Of a stretch of DNA of 64,000 bases, positions 34,229 through 42,521 are shown in pieces. Source of the DNA: Hymenobacter perfusus (GTDB lineage: Bacteria; Bacteroidota; Bacteroidia; Cytophagales; Hymenobacteraceae); contig NZ_RWIU01000005.1 in assembly GCF_003944765.1 (NCBI RefSeq), forward strand, positions 62,001 through 126,000, given 5' to 3'. A program made the position numbers and the translations under genes. Below the pieces are notes generated by a model that did not search any database, was not told the DNA's origin, and saw only the letters and a program-made list of their open reading frames with translations. Numbering within the stretch: the stretch's first letter is position 1; every line of letters begins with the position of its first letter.

Positions 34229-36520
34229 ATGAACGCTTTATCCGGGCCTTTCCGGTTAGTGGCGGCCGCTGGTCTGCTGACCGTAGCTACCACGGCCACG
34301 GCCCAAACGCCCGACGCGACCACTGCCCCCGTGCGCGGCCAGGTGCTCGATGCTACCACCAGCACGCCTGTTCCCGGGGCCGTGGTGCGCTGGCTGAGCA
34401 CGCCCACCGGCGCCACCACCACCGACAACCAAGGAGCGTTTTCCCTGCTACGCCCGGCCGGTACCGATACCCGCCTGATCATCAACTTTCTGGGCTATAT
34501 GCCCGATACCGTGCAGGCCGCCAGCGGCTACCTGCGCGTGCCGCTGCGCCGCTCGGGGGAGCTGGCCGAGGTGAAGATTGAGGAGCGGGCTCCCTCCTAC
34601 TCCGGCCTCACGCCCACCAACACCCAGGTCATCACCAGCCGCGACCTGACCAAATCGGCCTGCTGCAACCTGGCCGAAAGCTTTGAAACTAATGCCTCGG
34701 TGGAGGTTTCAACCACCGACGCCGTATCCGGTGCCAAGCAGATTCAGCTGCTTGGCCTGGATGGAGCCTACTCTTTGCTCACCATCGATAACCTGCCGGC
34801 GTTGCGCGGGCTGGCCACGCCCTACCGCCTGGGCTACCTGGCCGGCCCCTGGATCGAGAGCATCGACATCATTAAGGGCACAGGCTCGGTGGTGAATGGC
34901 TACGAAAGTATTTCGGGCCAGGTGAACGTGCGCCTCAAGGAGCCCGACAAGGCCGACCGGCTGCTGTTCAACGCCTATGGCAACGACCTGGGTAAGTTCG
35001 ATGTGAATCTGAACCTGGCCACCCGCCTCACCAAGAAGCTCAGCACCACCCTGCTGCTGCACTCCGACCACCTGGGCCGCCGCGTGGACCGCAACGACGA
35101 CCAGTTCCTGGATTTGCCGCTGGCCACGCAGTTCAACCTGTTTAATAAGTGGAAGTACATTTCCGGGACGGGGCTGGTAACGGAAGTAGGCCTGGGCGCG
35201 TTGCGCGAAACCCGCCAGGGCGGCCAGTTAGGCTACCGTGAGGACAACCCCGGCGGCTTCTACGGCACCACTCAGGAAACCGACCGGTACACGGGTTACG
35301 CCAAAACCAGCTACACCTGGCCCGGCCGCCCCTACCAGAGCCTCGGTCTGCTGCTAAGCGGCACCAGCCACGACTTCACCTCCCGTTACGGCCTGCGCAC
35401 CTACGACGGCACCCAGCGCACAGGGCTGGCCACTCTGCTGTTCCAGAGCATCATCGGCACCACGGCGCACACCTACCGGGCCGGCCTGAGCTTTTTGCAC
35501 GACGACTTTCGGGAAGTGTACCGCACGGGCTTCACCTATGTGACGGAAACGCCCGCCGAGCGGTATGCCCGGGAGCACCGCAACCGCCTGGAGCAGGTGC
35601 CCGGGGCTTTTGCCGAATACACCTACCAGAACGCCCGCAACCTGACCATCGTCACGGGCCTGCGCCTTGACCGCCACAACCTGTACGGCTGGTTTCTCAC
35701 GCCCCGCCTCAACGTAAAGTACGACCCGGCCAAGAACACGGTGCTGCGGCTGGCCGCCGGCCGGGGCCAGCGCACGGCCAACCCCATTGCCGAAAACGCA
35801 GGCATGCTGGTCAGCTCCCGCGAGTTCGTCATCAGCCCCAACCTCCGGCCCGAAACGGCCTGGAACGTAGGCGGCTCAGTCACGCAATACTTCACGGCCT
35901 TCGGGCGGCCCGGCACCTTCATCACCGATTACTATCACACCGAGTTTGGCAATCAGGTGGTGTCGGACCCGTATTCGGCCTCGGCCCAACTGCTGATCGG
36001 GAACCTGGAGCCGGGTGGGCGCAGCTACTCCCGCAGCTTCCAGACGGAGGTGCAGGTGGAGCCGGTGAAGGGCCTCCAAGCCAAGGCAGCCTATAAATAC
36101 CTGGATGTGCAGACTTCCTACGAGGGCGAATTGCTCCCTAAGGTGCTCACGCCCCGGCATCGGCTGTTCCTGAACCTGGGGTACGCCACGGCCTTTGATA
36201 AGTGGCGGGCCGATGTCACGGTGCAGGGCTTTGGGCGGCGGCCGTTGGCACATGGCCCGGGCGGCATGGGCCACCAGCACGGCACCGGCGAAAGTACCCT
36301 CACCTTCGCCCCGCGCTACGCCCTGCTCAACACCCAACTCACGCGGGCTTTCAAGCGGTTCGAGATATATGCTGGCGTCGAGAACCTGACCAACTACCGC
36401 CAGTCTAACCCCATTGAAGGAGCCAGCCAGCCCTTCGGCCCCAACTTCGATGCCGCCATGATCTGGGGGCCGGTATACGGCCGCCTCACGTATGCCGGCT
36501 TACGTTTCACCTTGCAGTAA
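34229..36520 (+). CDS. TonB-dependent receptor, probably for a copper-type metal ligand
   Basis: The 763-residue outer-membrane receptor has a signal peptide (cleavage near ATA|QTPDA) and a carboxypeptidase-regulatory-like domain (about 30-110, VRGQVLDATTSTPVPGAVVR). The plug domain contains KSACCNLAESFETNASVEVS, KQIQLLGLDG, LPALRGLATPY and IIKGTGSVVNGYESISGQVN. A 22-strand-type barrel ends with aromatic LRFTLQ. The ACCN segment in the plug is typical of receptors found beside HMA proteins in Bacteroidota. It lies between the HYC_CC_PP-like gene and the HMA gene, suggesting one metal-acquisition operon. Confidence 0.92.
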   Translation: MNALSGPFRLVAAAGLLTVATTATAQTPDATTAPVRGQVLDATTSTPVPGAVVRWLSTPTGATTTDNQGAFSLLRPAGTDTRLIINFLGYMPDTVQAASGYLRVPLRRSGELAEVKIEERAPSYSGLTPTNTQVITSRDLTKSACCNLAESFETNASVEVSTTDAVSGAKQIQLLGLDGAYSLLTIDNLPALRGLATPYRLGYLAGPWIESIDIIKGTGSVVNGYESISGQVNVRLKEPDKADRLLFNAYGNDLGKFDVNLNLATRLTKKLSTTLLLHSDHLGRRVDRNDDQFLDLPLATQFNLFNKWKYISGTGLVTEVGLGALRETRQGGQLGYREDNPGGFYGTTQETDRYTGYAKTSYTWPGRPYQSLGLLLSGTSHDFTSRYGLRTYDGTQRTGLATLLFQSIIGTTAHTYRAGLSFLHDDFREVYRTGFTYVTETPAERYAREHRNRLEQVPGAFAEYTYQNARNLTIVTGLRLDRHNLYGWFLTPRLNVKYDPAKNTVLRLAAGRGQRTANPIAENAGMLVSSREFVISPNLRPETAWNVGGSVTQYFTAFGRPGTFITDYYHTEFGNQVVSDPYSASAQLLIGNLEPGGRSYSRSFQTEVQVEPVKGLQAKAAYKYLDVQTSYEGELLPKVLTPRHRLFLNLGYATAFDKWRADVTVQGFGRRPLAHGPGGMGHQHGTGESTLTFAPRYALLNTQLTRAFKRFEIYAGVENLTNYRQSNPIEGASQPFGPNFDAAMIWGPVYGRLTYAGLRFTLQ

Positions 36521-36600
36521 CATTGCCGCCGGTTTTCGGCACAGTTCTTTCTAGTGGTCCAAGCGGGCACTGTTCAACAACTTCCTTTGTTTTCACTCAT

Positions 36601-36969
36601 ATGAAGCATTTTCCTTCCTTCGTTCTGGCGCTTTCGCTGCTTGTTTCTTCTGCTGACGCCTTTGCTCAAGGCACGCCCAAAGCCAAAGGCCCCGCTACCG
36701 AAACACTGCAGGTAAAAACTTCCGCTGTGTGCGATATGTGCAAAGCCCGCCTCGAAAAGTCGCTGGCTTATGAGAAAGGCGTGCAGGCTGCCACCCTCGA
36801 TGTACCCAGCCAGATGCTCACCGTCACGTACCGCCCCGATAAGACCACGCCTACGGCCCTGCGCACGGCCGTGCAGCAAACCGGCTACGACGCCGACAAG
36901 CAGACGGCCGACGCCCGGGCGTATGACCGCCTGCCGGATTGCTGCAAGAAAACCAACAACGTCCACTAA
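36601..36969 (+). CDS. Periplasmic heavy-metal-associated (HMA) domain protein
   Basis: The 122-residue protein has a signal peptide (about 1-22, ADAFAQ) and one HMA domain. Its metal motif is SAVCDMCKARLEKSL (Cys44, Cys47; the usual form is MxCxxC). A second Cys pair, DCCKK, sits near the C terminus. It likely binds Cu(I) in the periplasm and works with the TonB receptor 80 bases upstream. The ATG at 36601 was chosen for the signal peptide. TTCCTTTG at 36582-36589 could be a weak promoter. Confidence 0.88.
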   Translation: MKHFPSFVLALSLLVSSADAFAQGTPKAKGPATETLQVKTSAVCDMCKARLEKSLAYEKGVQAATLDVPSQMLTVTYRPDKTTPTALRTAVQQTGYDADKQTADARAYDRLPDCCKKTNNVH

Positions 36970-36979
36970 CGAAAAACAT

Positions 36980-37017
36980 AAAAAAGGCTCCGGAAGATAT
37001 TTTTCGGAGCCTTTTTT
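36980..37017. terminator. Bidirectional terminator
   Basis: AAAAAAGGCTCCG (36980-36992) pairs perfectly with CGGAGCCTTTTTT (37005-37017) around a 12-base loop. The A and T flanks suit termination in both directions, for the HMA gene and the leftward gene ending at 37053. Confidence 0.9.
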
Positions 37018-37052
37018 ATGCTAATGTATCAAGTAGGTAACTGGTCTTACAG

Positions 37053-37628
37053 CTAAGCTGCAGCGGCAGTTTGCGGCAGCATCCGAACCTCAAACTGCAG
37101 GTTGGCCTGAAACGCCAGCGGCCGGTTCAGGCGGCGACGGTTCGTTCCCGATATTTCCAGCGTAAACCACTCGGAGCGCAGAAATTCCAGCAAGTTAGGC
37201 TGGCCCAACAGTTCCATATCAATGTGGGTCGACTGCACATGACGGGAGTTGAAGGTGGCAATTGGGATTTTGCGGCTATTCGCTGTCAGAAAGCAGCTAC
37301 CGCTCTCCAGAGCCCCCAGCGTGGGAGTGCCCCGACCAATGGCGTGTTCCGGATCGGGAGCCCAGGTCAGCACGGCCTCACGGAGGGTGACGGCCGTAAC
37401 TCCGGGGTGCGTGAGCGACGCCAGACAGGGCAGGGAGCCGGGCAGCGTGGTTTCGCACAGAAAAATCAGATCCATCCCAGGGTCGATGCGCAGGTTTATC
37501 GCTCTGGTACTCAACCCAAAAGCAGAGCGTAGTGAGCGGCGCAGGCCTTCATGGTTGGCAATGGTGAGCGCCACTCCCAGTACGACCGGGGGGGCATTCG
37601 CAGGAACAGGGTTGACGGCAGGTTTCAT
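37053..37628 (-). CDS. Hypothetical protein of unknown family
   Basis: The 191-residue protein has no signal peptide, transmembrane segment or motif I recognise. It is rich in alternating hydrophobic residues (for example TLEISGTNRRRLNRPLAFQA and LQFEVRMLP), which suggests an all-beta soluble fold. The sequence MDLIFLCETTLPGSLPCLAS holds two cysteines. It has its own terminator and a 284-base AT-rich upstream region. It could be an accessory gene. I make no functional claim. Confidence 0.55.
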   Translation of the reverse strand: MKPAVNPVPANAPPVVLGVALTIANHEGLRRSLRSAFGLSTRAINLRIDPGMDLIFLCETTLPGSLPCLASLTHPGVTAVTLREAVLTWAPDPEHAIGRGTPTLGALESGSCFLTANSRKIPIATFNSRHVQSTHIDMELLGQPNLLEFLRSEWFTLEISGTNRRRLNRPLAFQANLQFEVRMLPQTAAAA

Positions 37629-37912
37629 GGCTGATATGAATAGGAGTGTTCAAGTGGATGGTCATCGGTAAGAGGAGTACAGATGACCAAGTAGCAGGAG
37701 AAACAGCAGTGGCACAGTACAATACAAACTACACTACGTAATAAGATAACTAAGTAATTATAGTTCATCTTGTTAAAGTATAGCAAGCCAGCTTAAAAGT
37801 AGACCAGCAGCCTATTCAGCACGTCAATAATTGTTTTCTTTCAATAATTTATAAGACAATTCGATTTTATCCTTTTATATTCACCCAACTCCCTCAGTAT
37901 CCTGCTTCCTTT
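37629..37912. other. AT-rich intergenic region between divergent genes
   Basis: No open gene. Composition from about 37720 to 37900 is clearly more AT-rich than the rest of the window. A short inverted repeat (AATAATTG and CAATAATT, about 37827-37850) is visible. It must hold the promoters for the orphan gene and the response regulator, but no full TAnnTTTG match stands out. Confidence 0.5.
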
Positions 37913-38650
37913 ATGAAGATTTCCTGCCTGCTTCTTGACGATGATCCGCTTGTGCTGGACCTGCTGCAAGCCTATGTGGCTATGACAGACATTCTGGACG
38001 TAAAAGCGGCCTTCACTGATCCGCTGGACGCACATCGGTACCTGATGGAGCATACGGTACAGGTACTGTTCTCCGACGTTACGATGCCGCACCTGAGCGG
38101 CATTGACCTAGTACGGTCCCTGCAACAGCCGCCCCTGGTGGTACTCATGACGGCCTATCCGCAGTATGCTATGGAAGGCTTCAACCTGGATGTCATCGAC
38201 TTTCTGCTAAAACCGATTTCCTTGGACCGCTTTCTGAAGGCGGTGAATAAAGTGGCCGGCATTCTGCGCGTCAACACAACCCACTCGGATGCCCAGAACG
38301 ATACGCTGACGGGCTGGGGGTCATTTTTCATTCGCACTGATGCGCAGTTTGTGCGCCTGCACTACCGCGAAGTACTTTACATTGAGGCACTGAAGGATTT
38401 CACCAAAATCAACACCGCCGACGGCCGGACGCACCTGACGCTGGTCAATCTGAAAAACCTGGAGGAACAGCTGCCCCCCGGCCTGTTCGTGCGCACGCAC
38501 CGCTCCTATCTGGTCAACTCCTCCCGCATCGATTCGGTGAGCAACCTCGAAGTGAAAGTGGGAGGCCATGCCTTGCCGCTGGGCCAGACGTACCGGGAGC
38601 GGGTAACCGAGCGAATTGTCAACCGCTCCCTCATTCGGCGGCAGCATTAG
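37913..38650 (+). CDS. LytTR-type response regulator
   Basis: The 245-residue protein has a receiver domain (1-120) with the acidic pair LLLDDDP, phosphoacceptor Asp55 in VLFSDVTMPH, Thr in LMTAYPQYA and Lys in LLKPIS. The C-terminal LytTR DNA-binding domain (about 140-240) contains LHYREVLYIEALKDFTKIN and FVRTHRSYLVN. It should activate or repress promoters carrying paired LytTR sites. The cognate kinase is unknown; the neighbouring kinase is not of the LytS type usually paired with LytTR regulators. Its last 20 bases overlap the end of that kinase gene on the other strand. Confidence 0.93.
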   Translation: MKISCLLLDDDPLVLDLLQAYVAMTDILDVKAAFTDPLDAHRYLMEHTVQVLFSDVTMPHLSGIDLVRSLQQPPLVVLMTAYPQYAMEGFNLDVIDFLLKPISLDRFLKAVNKVAGILRVNTTHSDAQNDTLTGWGSFFIRTDAQFVRLHYREVLYIEALKDFTKINTADGRTHLTLVNLKNLEEQLPPGLFVRTHRSYLVNSSRIDSVSNLEVKVGGHALPLGQTYRERVTERIVNRSLIRRQH

Positions 38651-40694
38651 CTACGGCCGGTGGCATAGCCTGAGTGAAGCTGCCTTCATCAAAAGCCGGT
38701 AGCGTAAACTGAAATACAGAGCCTACTCCCGGCTGGCTTTGGAACGTAAGCTTGCCCCCGTTGCGCAGCACAAATTCCTGACATAAGCGCAGCCCCAGGC
38801 CGGTACCTTTTTCGCGGGCAGTACCCGGAGTGGTAAAGTGCGCTCCGTTGCCCAGTAACCGGTTCTGCTGCGCCGGTTCAATGCCCACACCGGTATCCTG
38901 TACCGTTATTTCCCACCATTGCCCCTGCCGCCGGGCCGCCAGCATCACGGTGCCGCCACTACCAGTGAACTTCAGGGCATTGCTCAGCAGGTTGCGCAGA
39001 ATCAGGCGGGTCATGTTTACGTCGGCGCGGGCTAGGCATACTTCCGGCATATCGTTCTGCAGCCGGATGTTCTTCCGCTCAGCATCACCCTGGAAGAGGG
39101 CAACGGTTTCATCGGCCAGCTCATCCAGCCGAATTCGTTCGGCCCGGGCGCTGCCTTCGCCCTTCAACTGCGCCGCCGACCAGTTGAGCAGGTTATCCAG
39201 CAGGTGCAGCGTGCCGTCGAGCATGCGCGTGAGCCGTTCGGAGTGCGAAGCCAGCCGCTCGGCGGGCAGGCGGCCCAGCTTCATAAGTGCCAGCAGGGAA
39301 TACAGGGAACTGAGCGGCCCCCGCAAATCGTGCGAAATAATAGAGAACAGCGTGTCTTTGGTATGGTTGAGGCGGTCCAGCTCTTCTTTCTGCCGATGAA
39401 TAGCAGCGTTTTTCCGCTGCAGTAACCGGTTGCTGACCTGCTGCCGACGATGTGCCCGGTACATGACGGCCACTGTCAGCAGTAGCAGCAGGCTGCCCAC
39501 TGCCAGCAGGTTGCGTAATAAGGTTTGCCGGTGCAGGTTAGCCTGCTGCAACTGGCGGTCTTTTAGCAGCAGTTGAATTTCCTTTTCCTTTTTTTCGGTT
39601 TCGTAGCGGGTTTGCAGCTCCGCAACCTGGGCCGAACGCTGTTCTGCAAATACGCTGTCCTGCAATTCGGTATAATGAGCTAACGCCTCTAGGGCAGCCT
39701 GGGGCTGCCCCTGTCGGCGGTACAGCGCAACCAACGCCCCGTATACCTCACTCACCAGCACCTTGGAACCCGTCTGGCGGGCCGGCCCAAGCGCCAGCCG
39801 CAGGTACTGAGCGGCAGCACCGTGGTTACCCAACGAATCGGAGGTCACGCCCAGATTGCGCAGAATAATAGCCCGGGTACGGGGCCGGGCAGTAGCTGGC
39901 AGGGTTTGTAGTGCCTGCGTAAAGAAGGAATAAGCAACTTCCTGGTTATTGAGCGTCTGATAAACCCGGCCCATTCCGTTCAGAGCCTGGCTGATTTGGG
40001 TGCTATCCTGATGGCGGCGGGCCATTTTCAGGCTTTGGCGCAGATAATACAGCGCCCGGCTGTAGTGCTTCTGCTCCCGGTGGGCAGTTCCTAACCTATT
40101 CAATGCCTGCGCCACATGCGGCTGGTCGTTCATGAGCTGCCAGGTAGACAATGCCTGCTCGTAGCTGGTCTGGGCCTGCGGCCAATGTCCGGTCTGGCCG
40201 TACAACTCCCCCATCTGTTCCAGTACCTGCCCCTGGCCCGTCAGGTTGCGCAACCGCCGGAAGGTAGCAAAAGCCTTTGCGTACGTCTGCCGGGATTTGC
40301 CGGTATCTCCCTGGCTGAACAGCGTCCGCCCCAACAGCCAACCCGACCAGGCCCATTCTGCACTACGTGACGAACTGAGCCGCGCAGCCTGGCGATAATG
40401 CCGCAGGGCCGCGTCGTAACGGTGCAACGTATAGTTGGCCTGCCCTACCCGCCAGTGCAACTGCCGAAGCTGCAGGGTATCGTGGTAGCGTTGGGCTACT
40501 ACCAGCTGCGGGGACAGCCGAAGAAGCACCGCCCGGGCCTGGGTTACCGAAAGCTCTTCACGAGGTACATCGGTGGGCACGGCTGCCGTGGCAGAGGCAG
40601 TTGCCAGACCAACTGCTGCCCACAATACTACCGCCCATATTCTCCAGCCCCCATAATGAGCCATACTGCTTCCAGGTGGGAACATTCGCTGCAT
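38631..40694 (-). CDS. TPR-containing sensor histidine kinase
   Basis: The 687-residue protein has a signal-like N terminus (about 15-38, cleavage near TATAA region ASATAA|VPTD) and about six TPR units (about 70-340). A coiled-coil link with one transmembrane segment (about 393-413) follows. Then come a HisKA domain with His455 in FSIISHDLRGPLSSL and an HATPase domain with NLLSNALKFT, DTGVGIEP and GTGLGLRL. The TPR part faces the periplasm, which is typical in Bacteroidota. There is no receiver domain. An ATG at 40664 (MAHYGGWRIW) is an alternative start giving a cleaner signal peptide. Confidence 0.92.
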   Translation of the reverse strand: MQRMFPPGSSMAHYGGWRIWAVVLWAAVGLATASATAAVPTDVPREELSVTQARAVLLRLSPQLVVAQRYHDTLQLRQLHWRVGQANYTLHRYDAALRHYRQAARLSSSRSAEWAWSGWLLGRTLFSQGDTGKSRQTYAKAFATFRRLRNLTGQGQVLEQMGELYGQTGHWPQAQTSYEQALSTWQLMNDQPHVAQALNRLGTAHREQKHYSRALYYLRQSLKMARRHQDSTQISQALNGMGRVYQTLNNQEVAYSFFTQALQTLPATARPRTRAIILRNLGVTSDSLGNHGAAAQYLRLALGPARQTGSKVLVSEVYGALVALYRRQGQPQAALEALAHYTELQDSVFAEQRSAQVAELQTRYETEKKEKEIQLLLKDRQLQQANLHRQTLLRNLLAVGSLLLLLTVAVMYRAHRRQQVSNRLLQRKNAAIHRQKEELDRLNHTKDTLFSIISHDLRGPLSSLYSLLALMKLGRLPAERLASHSERLTRMLDGTLHLLDNLLNWSAAQLKGEGSARAERIRLDELADETVALFQGDAERKNIRLQNDMPEVCLARADVNMTRLILRNLLSNALKFTGSGGTVMLAARRQGQWWEITVQDTGVGIEPAQQNRLLGNGAHFTTPGTAREKGTGLGLRLCQEFVLRNGGKLTFQSQPGVGSVFQFTLPAFDEGSFTQAMPPAVANAAAE

Positions 40695-40806
40695 GGGAAG
40701 GTAGTTGGGAAAATAGGCACAACAGGCATCAGCTGGTTGGAAAAGCCGACGACCTGCTCAATATACAAAAAGGCATATATCCTGTCCTATCCTACGCTCG
40801 AGGCTT

Positions 40807-41568
40807 TTAGCGCCCCTGCAACTCTTTAGCTTGCCACAGTCGCCACCACGGCAAATAGGGCTGGTCGTGGTGCTCATAGTGGTACCCGAAAAAGTAGCAG
40901 CTTACAAATGCCCACACGTGATGACGGAACTGGCTGCGCGATTTATGCAGGTTTTCCGGTGCATGCTCGCCCCGGTGCGGCAGATACGTACCAAAATAAA
41001 ACAGCTGCAGCGTAGCCAAAATGGCCGGTACCATCCAGAACGCAATAACGTTGAGCTGCGGAAAGAAATACTTGAGCCCATTGTACGTAGCGGCCATTAG
41101 AACCACCTGCGCCACTGTTACATAATTCCAGGCAAACCGCCCAAACCACCGCAGAAACCCCGGGTGCTGCCCATCATGAAAGTCCGGGTCATCGGGAGTG
41201 GCAACGTGACGGTGATGGGCGTGGTGCTTAGCCAGCATGCCCGGGAACCAGTTGTAGGCGAATAAACCGGCCGTAAGGGTACCGATGGCATTATTGAGCC
41301 GCTTGTGCGGGCTTACTACGCCGTGCATAGCATCATGCGCCGTAATGAAGAGGCCGGTGTACAGGTGCGTCTGCACCACTACCAGCAGATACGGCCAGGG
41401 CGTGCGCCAGTCGGGCTCGTACCGGGCCAGCAGAAACGCCAGCAGCCCCAGCCAACTCACCGTAATCAGGCCGGCTACCAACACCCCCTTGTAGCCCAGT
41501 GGCGTCGGTTTTACGCGCGGGAGCCCGGCAAAAGGCGCGGCAGAGTTGGCTGGCAGCAATGCACTCAT
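40807..41568 (-). CDS. crtW: Beta-carotene ketolase CrtW-type desaturase-fold enzyme
   Basis: The 253-residue membrane protein has four hydrophobic segments and the di-iron histidine clusters FITAHDAMHG, AKHHAHHRH, THE PHRGEH-type segment in YLPHRGEHAPENLH, and GYHYEHHDQPYLPWWRL. The order, spacing and flanks (DDPDF after HHRH, ILATLQLFYFGTYLPHR) match bacterial CrtW, which puts keto groups on the C4 positions of beta-ionone rings. The ATG at 41568 was chosen; the longer frame to 41679 overlaps ispH. The gene is 5 bases after ispH, linking isoprenoid supply with pigment making. Confidence 0.85.
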   Translation of the reverse strand: MSALLPANSAAPFAGLPRVKPTPLGYKGVLVAGLITVSWLGLLAFLLARYEPDWRTPWPYLLVVVQTHLYTGLFITAHDAMHGVVSPHKRLNNAIGTLTAGLFAYNWFPGMLAKHHAHHRHVATPDDPDFHDGQHPGFLRWFGRFAWNYVTVAQVVLMAATYNGLKYFFPQLNVIAFWMVPAILATLQLFYFGTYLPHRGEHAPENLHKSRSQFRHHVWAFVSCYFFGYHYEHHDQPYLPWWRLWQAKELQGR

Positions 41569-41573
41569 GGTTG

Positions 41574-42422
41574 TTATAAGGCCAGCAGAGCGTCGCGGAC
41601 CTGCTCCATTTGCCACATCGGGGTGCTGGTGGCACCACAGATGCCTACCGACTGCCCCGGCTGAAACCATGTAGCGCACAGCTCATCAACCTTGGAAATG
41701 AAGTGCGTGGCCGGGTTCGTGTCCTTGCAGACCTGATACAGCACCTTGCCATTGGAGCTTTTGGTGCCCGATACGAACACAACCTTATCGAACTGGGCCG
41801 CGAACCGGCGCAAATCCTTGTCCCGGTTGCTTACCTGGCGGCAAATGGTATCATTGGCACTCACCTGGTAGCCGCGCTGCTCCAGCTCACCTTTAATGCG
41901 GTAGAAGGAATCAGTGCTCTTGGTCGTCTGGCTGTAGAGAGTGATGTTCTGGGGCAGTTCATGGCCCAGCAGCTCTTCTAGATTCTCAAACACTACTGCT
42001 TCCCCACTGGTCTGGCCCAGCAGGCCGCGTACTTCAGCATGGCCGTGTTTGCCGTAGATAAAAATCTTATCCTTGCGGTCGAAGCTCGCTTTGATGCGGT
42101 TCTGCAGCTTGAGCACCACCGGGCAGGAGGCATCAATCAGCGTAAGATTATTGTGCAGGGCCATCTGGTAAGTGCTCGGTGGCTCGCCGTGGGCCCGAAT
42201 AAGCACGGCTTCTTCCCGCAGTTCAGCCAATTGCTCATAATCAATAATGCGTAGGCCCCGGCGTTCCAGGCGCTCTACCTCTTCATCATTATGTACAATA
42301 TCGCCCAGGCAATACAGGTAGCCTTGCTCATCGAGCAGGTCTTCGGCCATTTGGATGGCATAGATGACACCAAAGCAAAAGCCGGAATTGGGGTCGATAC
42401 GGACGCTCAGGTGGTACGGCAT
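41574..42422 (-). CDS. ispH: 4-hydroxy-3-methylbut-2-enyl diphosphate reductase IspH
   Basis: The 282-residue enzyme has the three cluster cysteines in SGFCFGV, DASCPVV and NDTICRQV. RAHGEPP, GKHGHAEV, SQTTKST and SGTKSSNG are the substrate-binding motifs. It makes IPP and DMAPP in the last step of the MEP pathway. Its place directly upstream of crtW fits a role in feeding carotenoid synthesis. The final motif reads CGATSTP where GASTP is common, a small variation. Confidence 0.95.
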   Translation of the reverse strand: MPYHLSVRIDPNSGFCFGVIYAIQMAEDLLDEQGYLYCLGDIVHNDEEVERLERRGLRIIDYEQLAELREEAVLIRAHGEPPSTYQMALHNNLTLIDASCPVVLKLQNRIKASFDRKDKIFIYGKHGHAEVRGLLGQTSGEAVVFENLEELLGHELPQNITLYSQTTKSTDSFYRIKGELEQRGYQVSANDTICRQVSNRDKDLRRFAAQFDKVVFVSGTKSSNGKVLYQVCKDTNPATHFISKVDELCATWFQPGQSVGICGATSTPMWQMEQVRDALLAL

Positions 42423-42521
42423 AGCTGACGAAGTAACTGCGGGAGCCCCCGGAAGGTTGCGCTTGCCGGAAGATAGAACACAAACCAGAAAATGCCGTGG
42501 TGGTTTAGCATTTGGCCGCAG

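Noticed and set aside
37913..40694. Cognate two-component pair
   Set aside because: Convergent overlap alone does not show pairing, and the kinase type does not match the usual partner of LytTR regulators.
41569..41679. 37-residue N-terminal extension of crtW
   Set aside because: It lies entirely inside ispH in another frame and is not conserved in CrtW; the ATG at 41568 begins the known N terminus.
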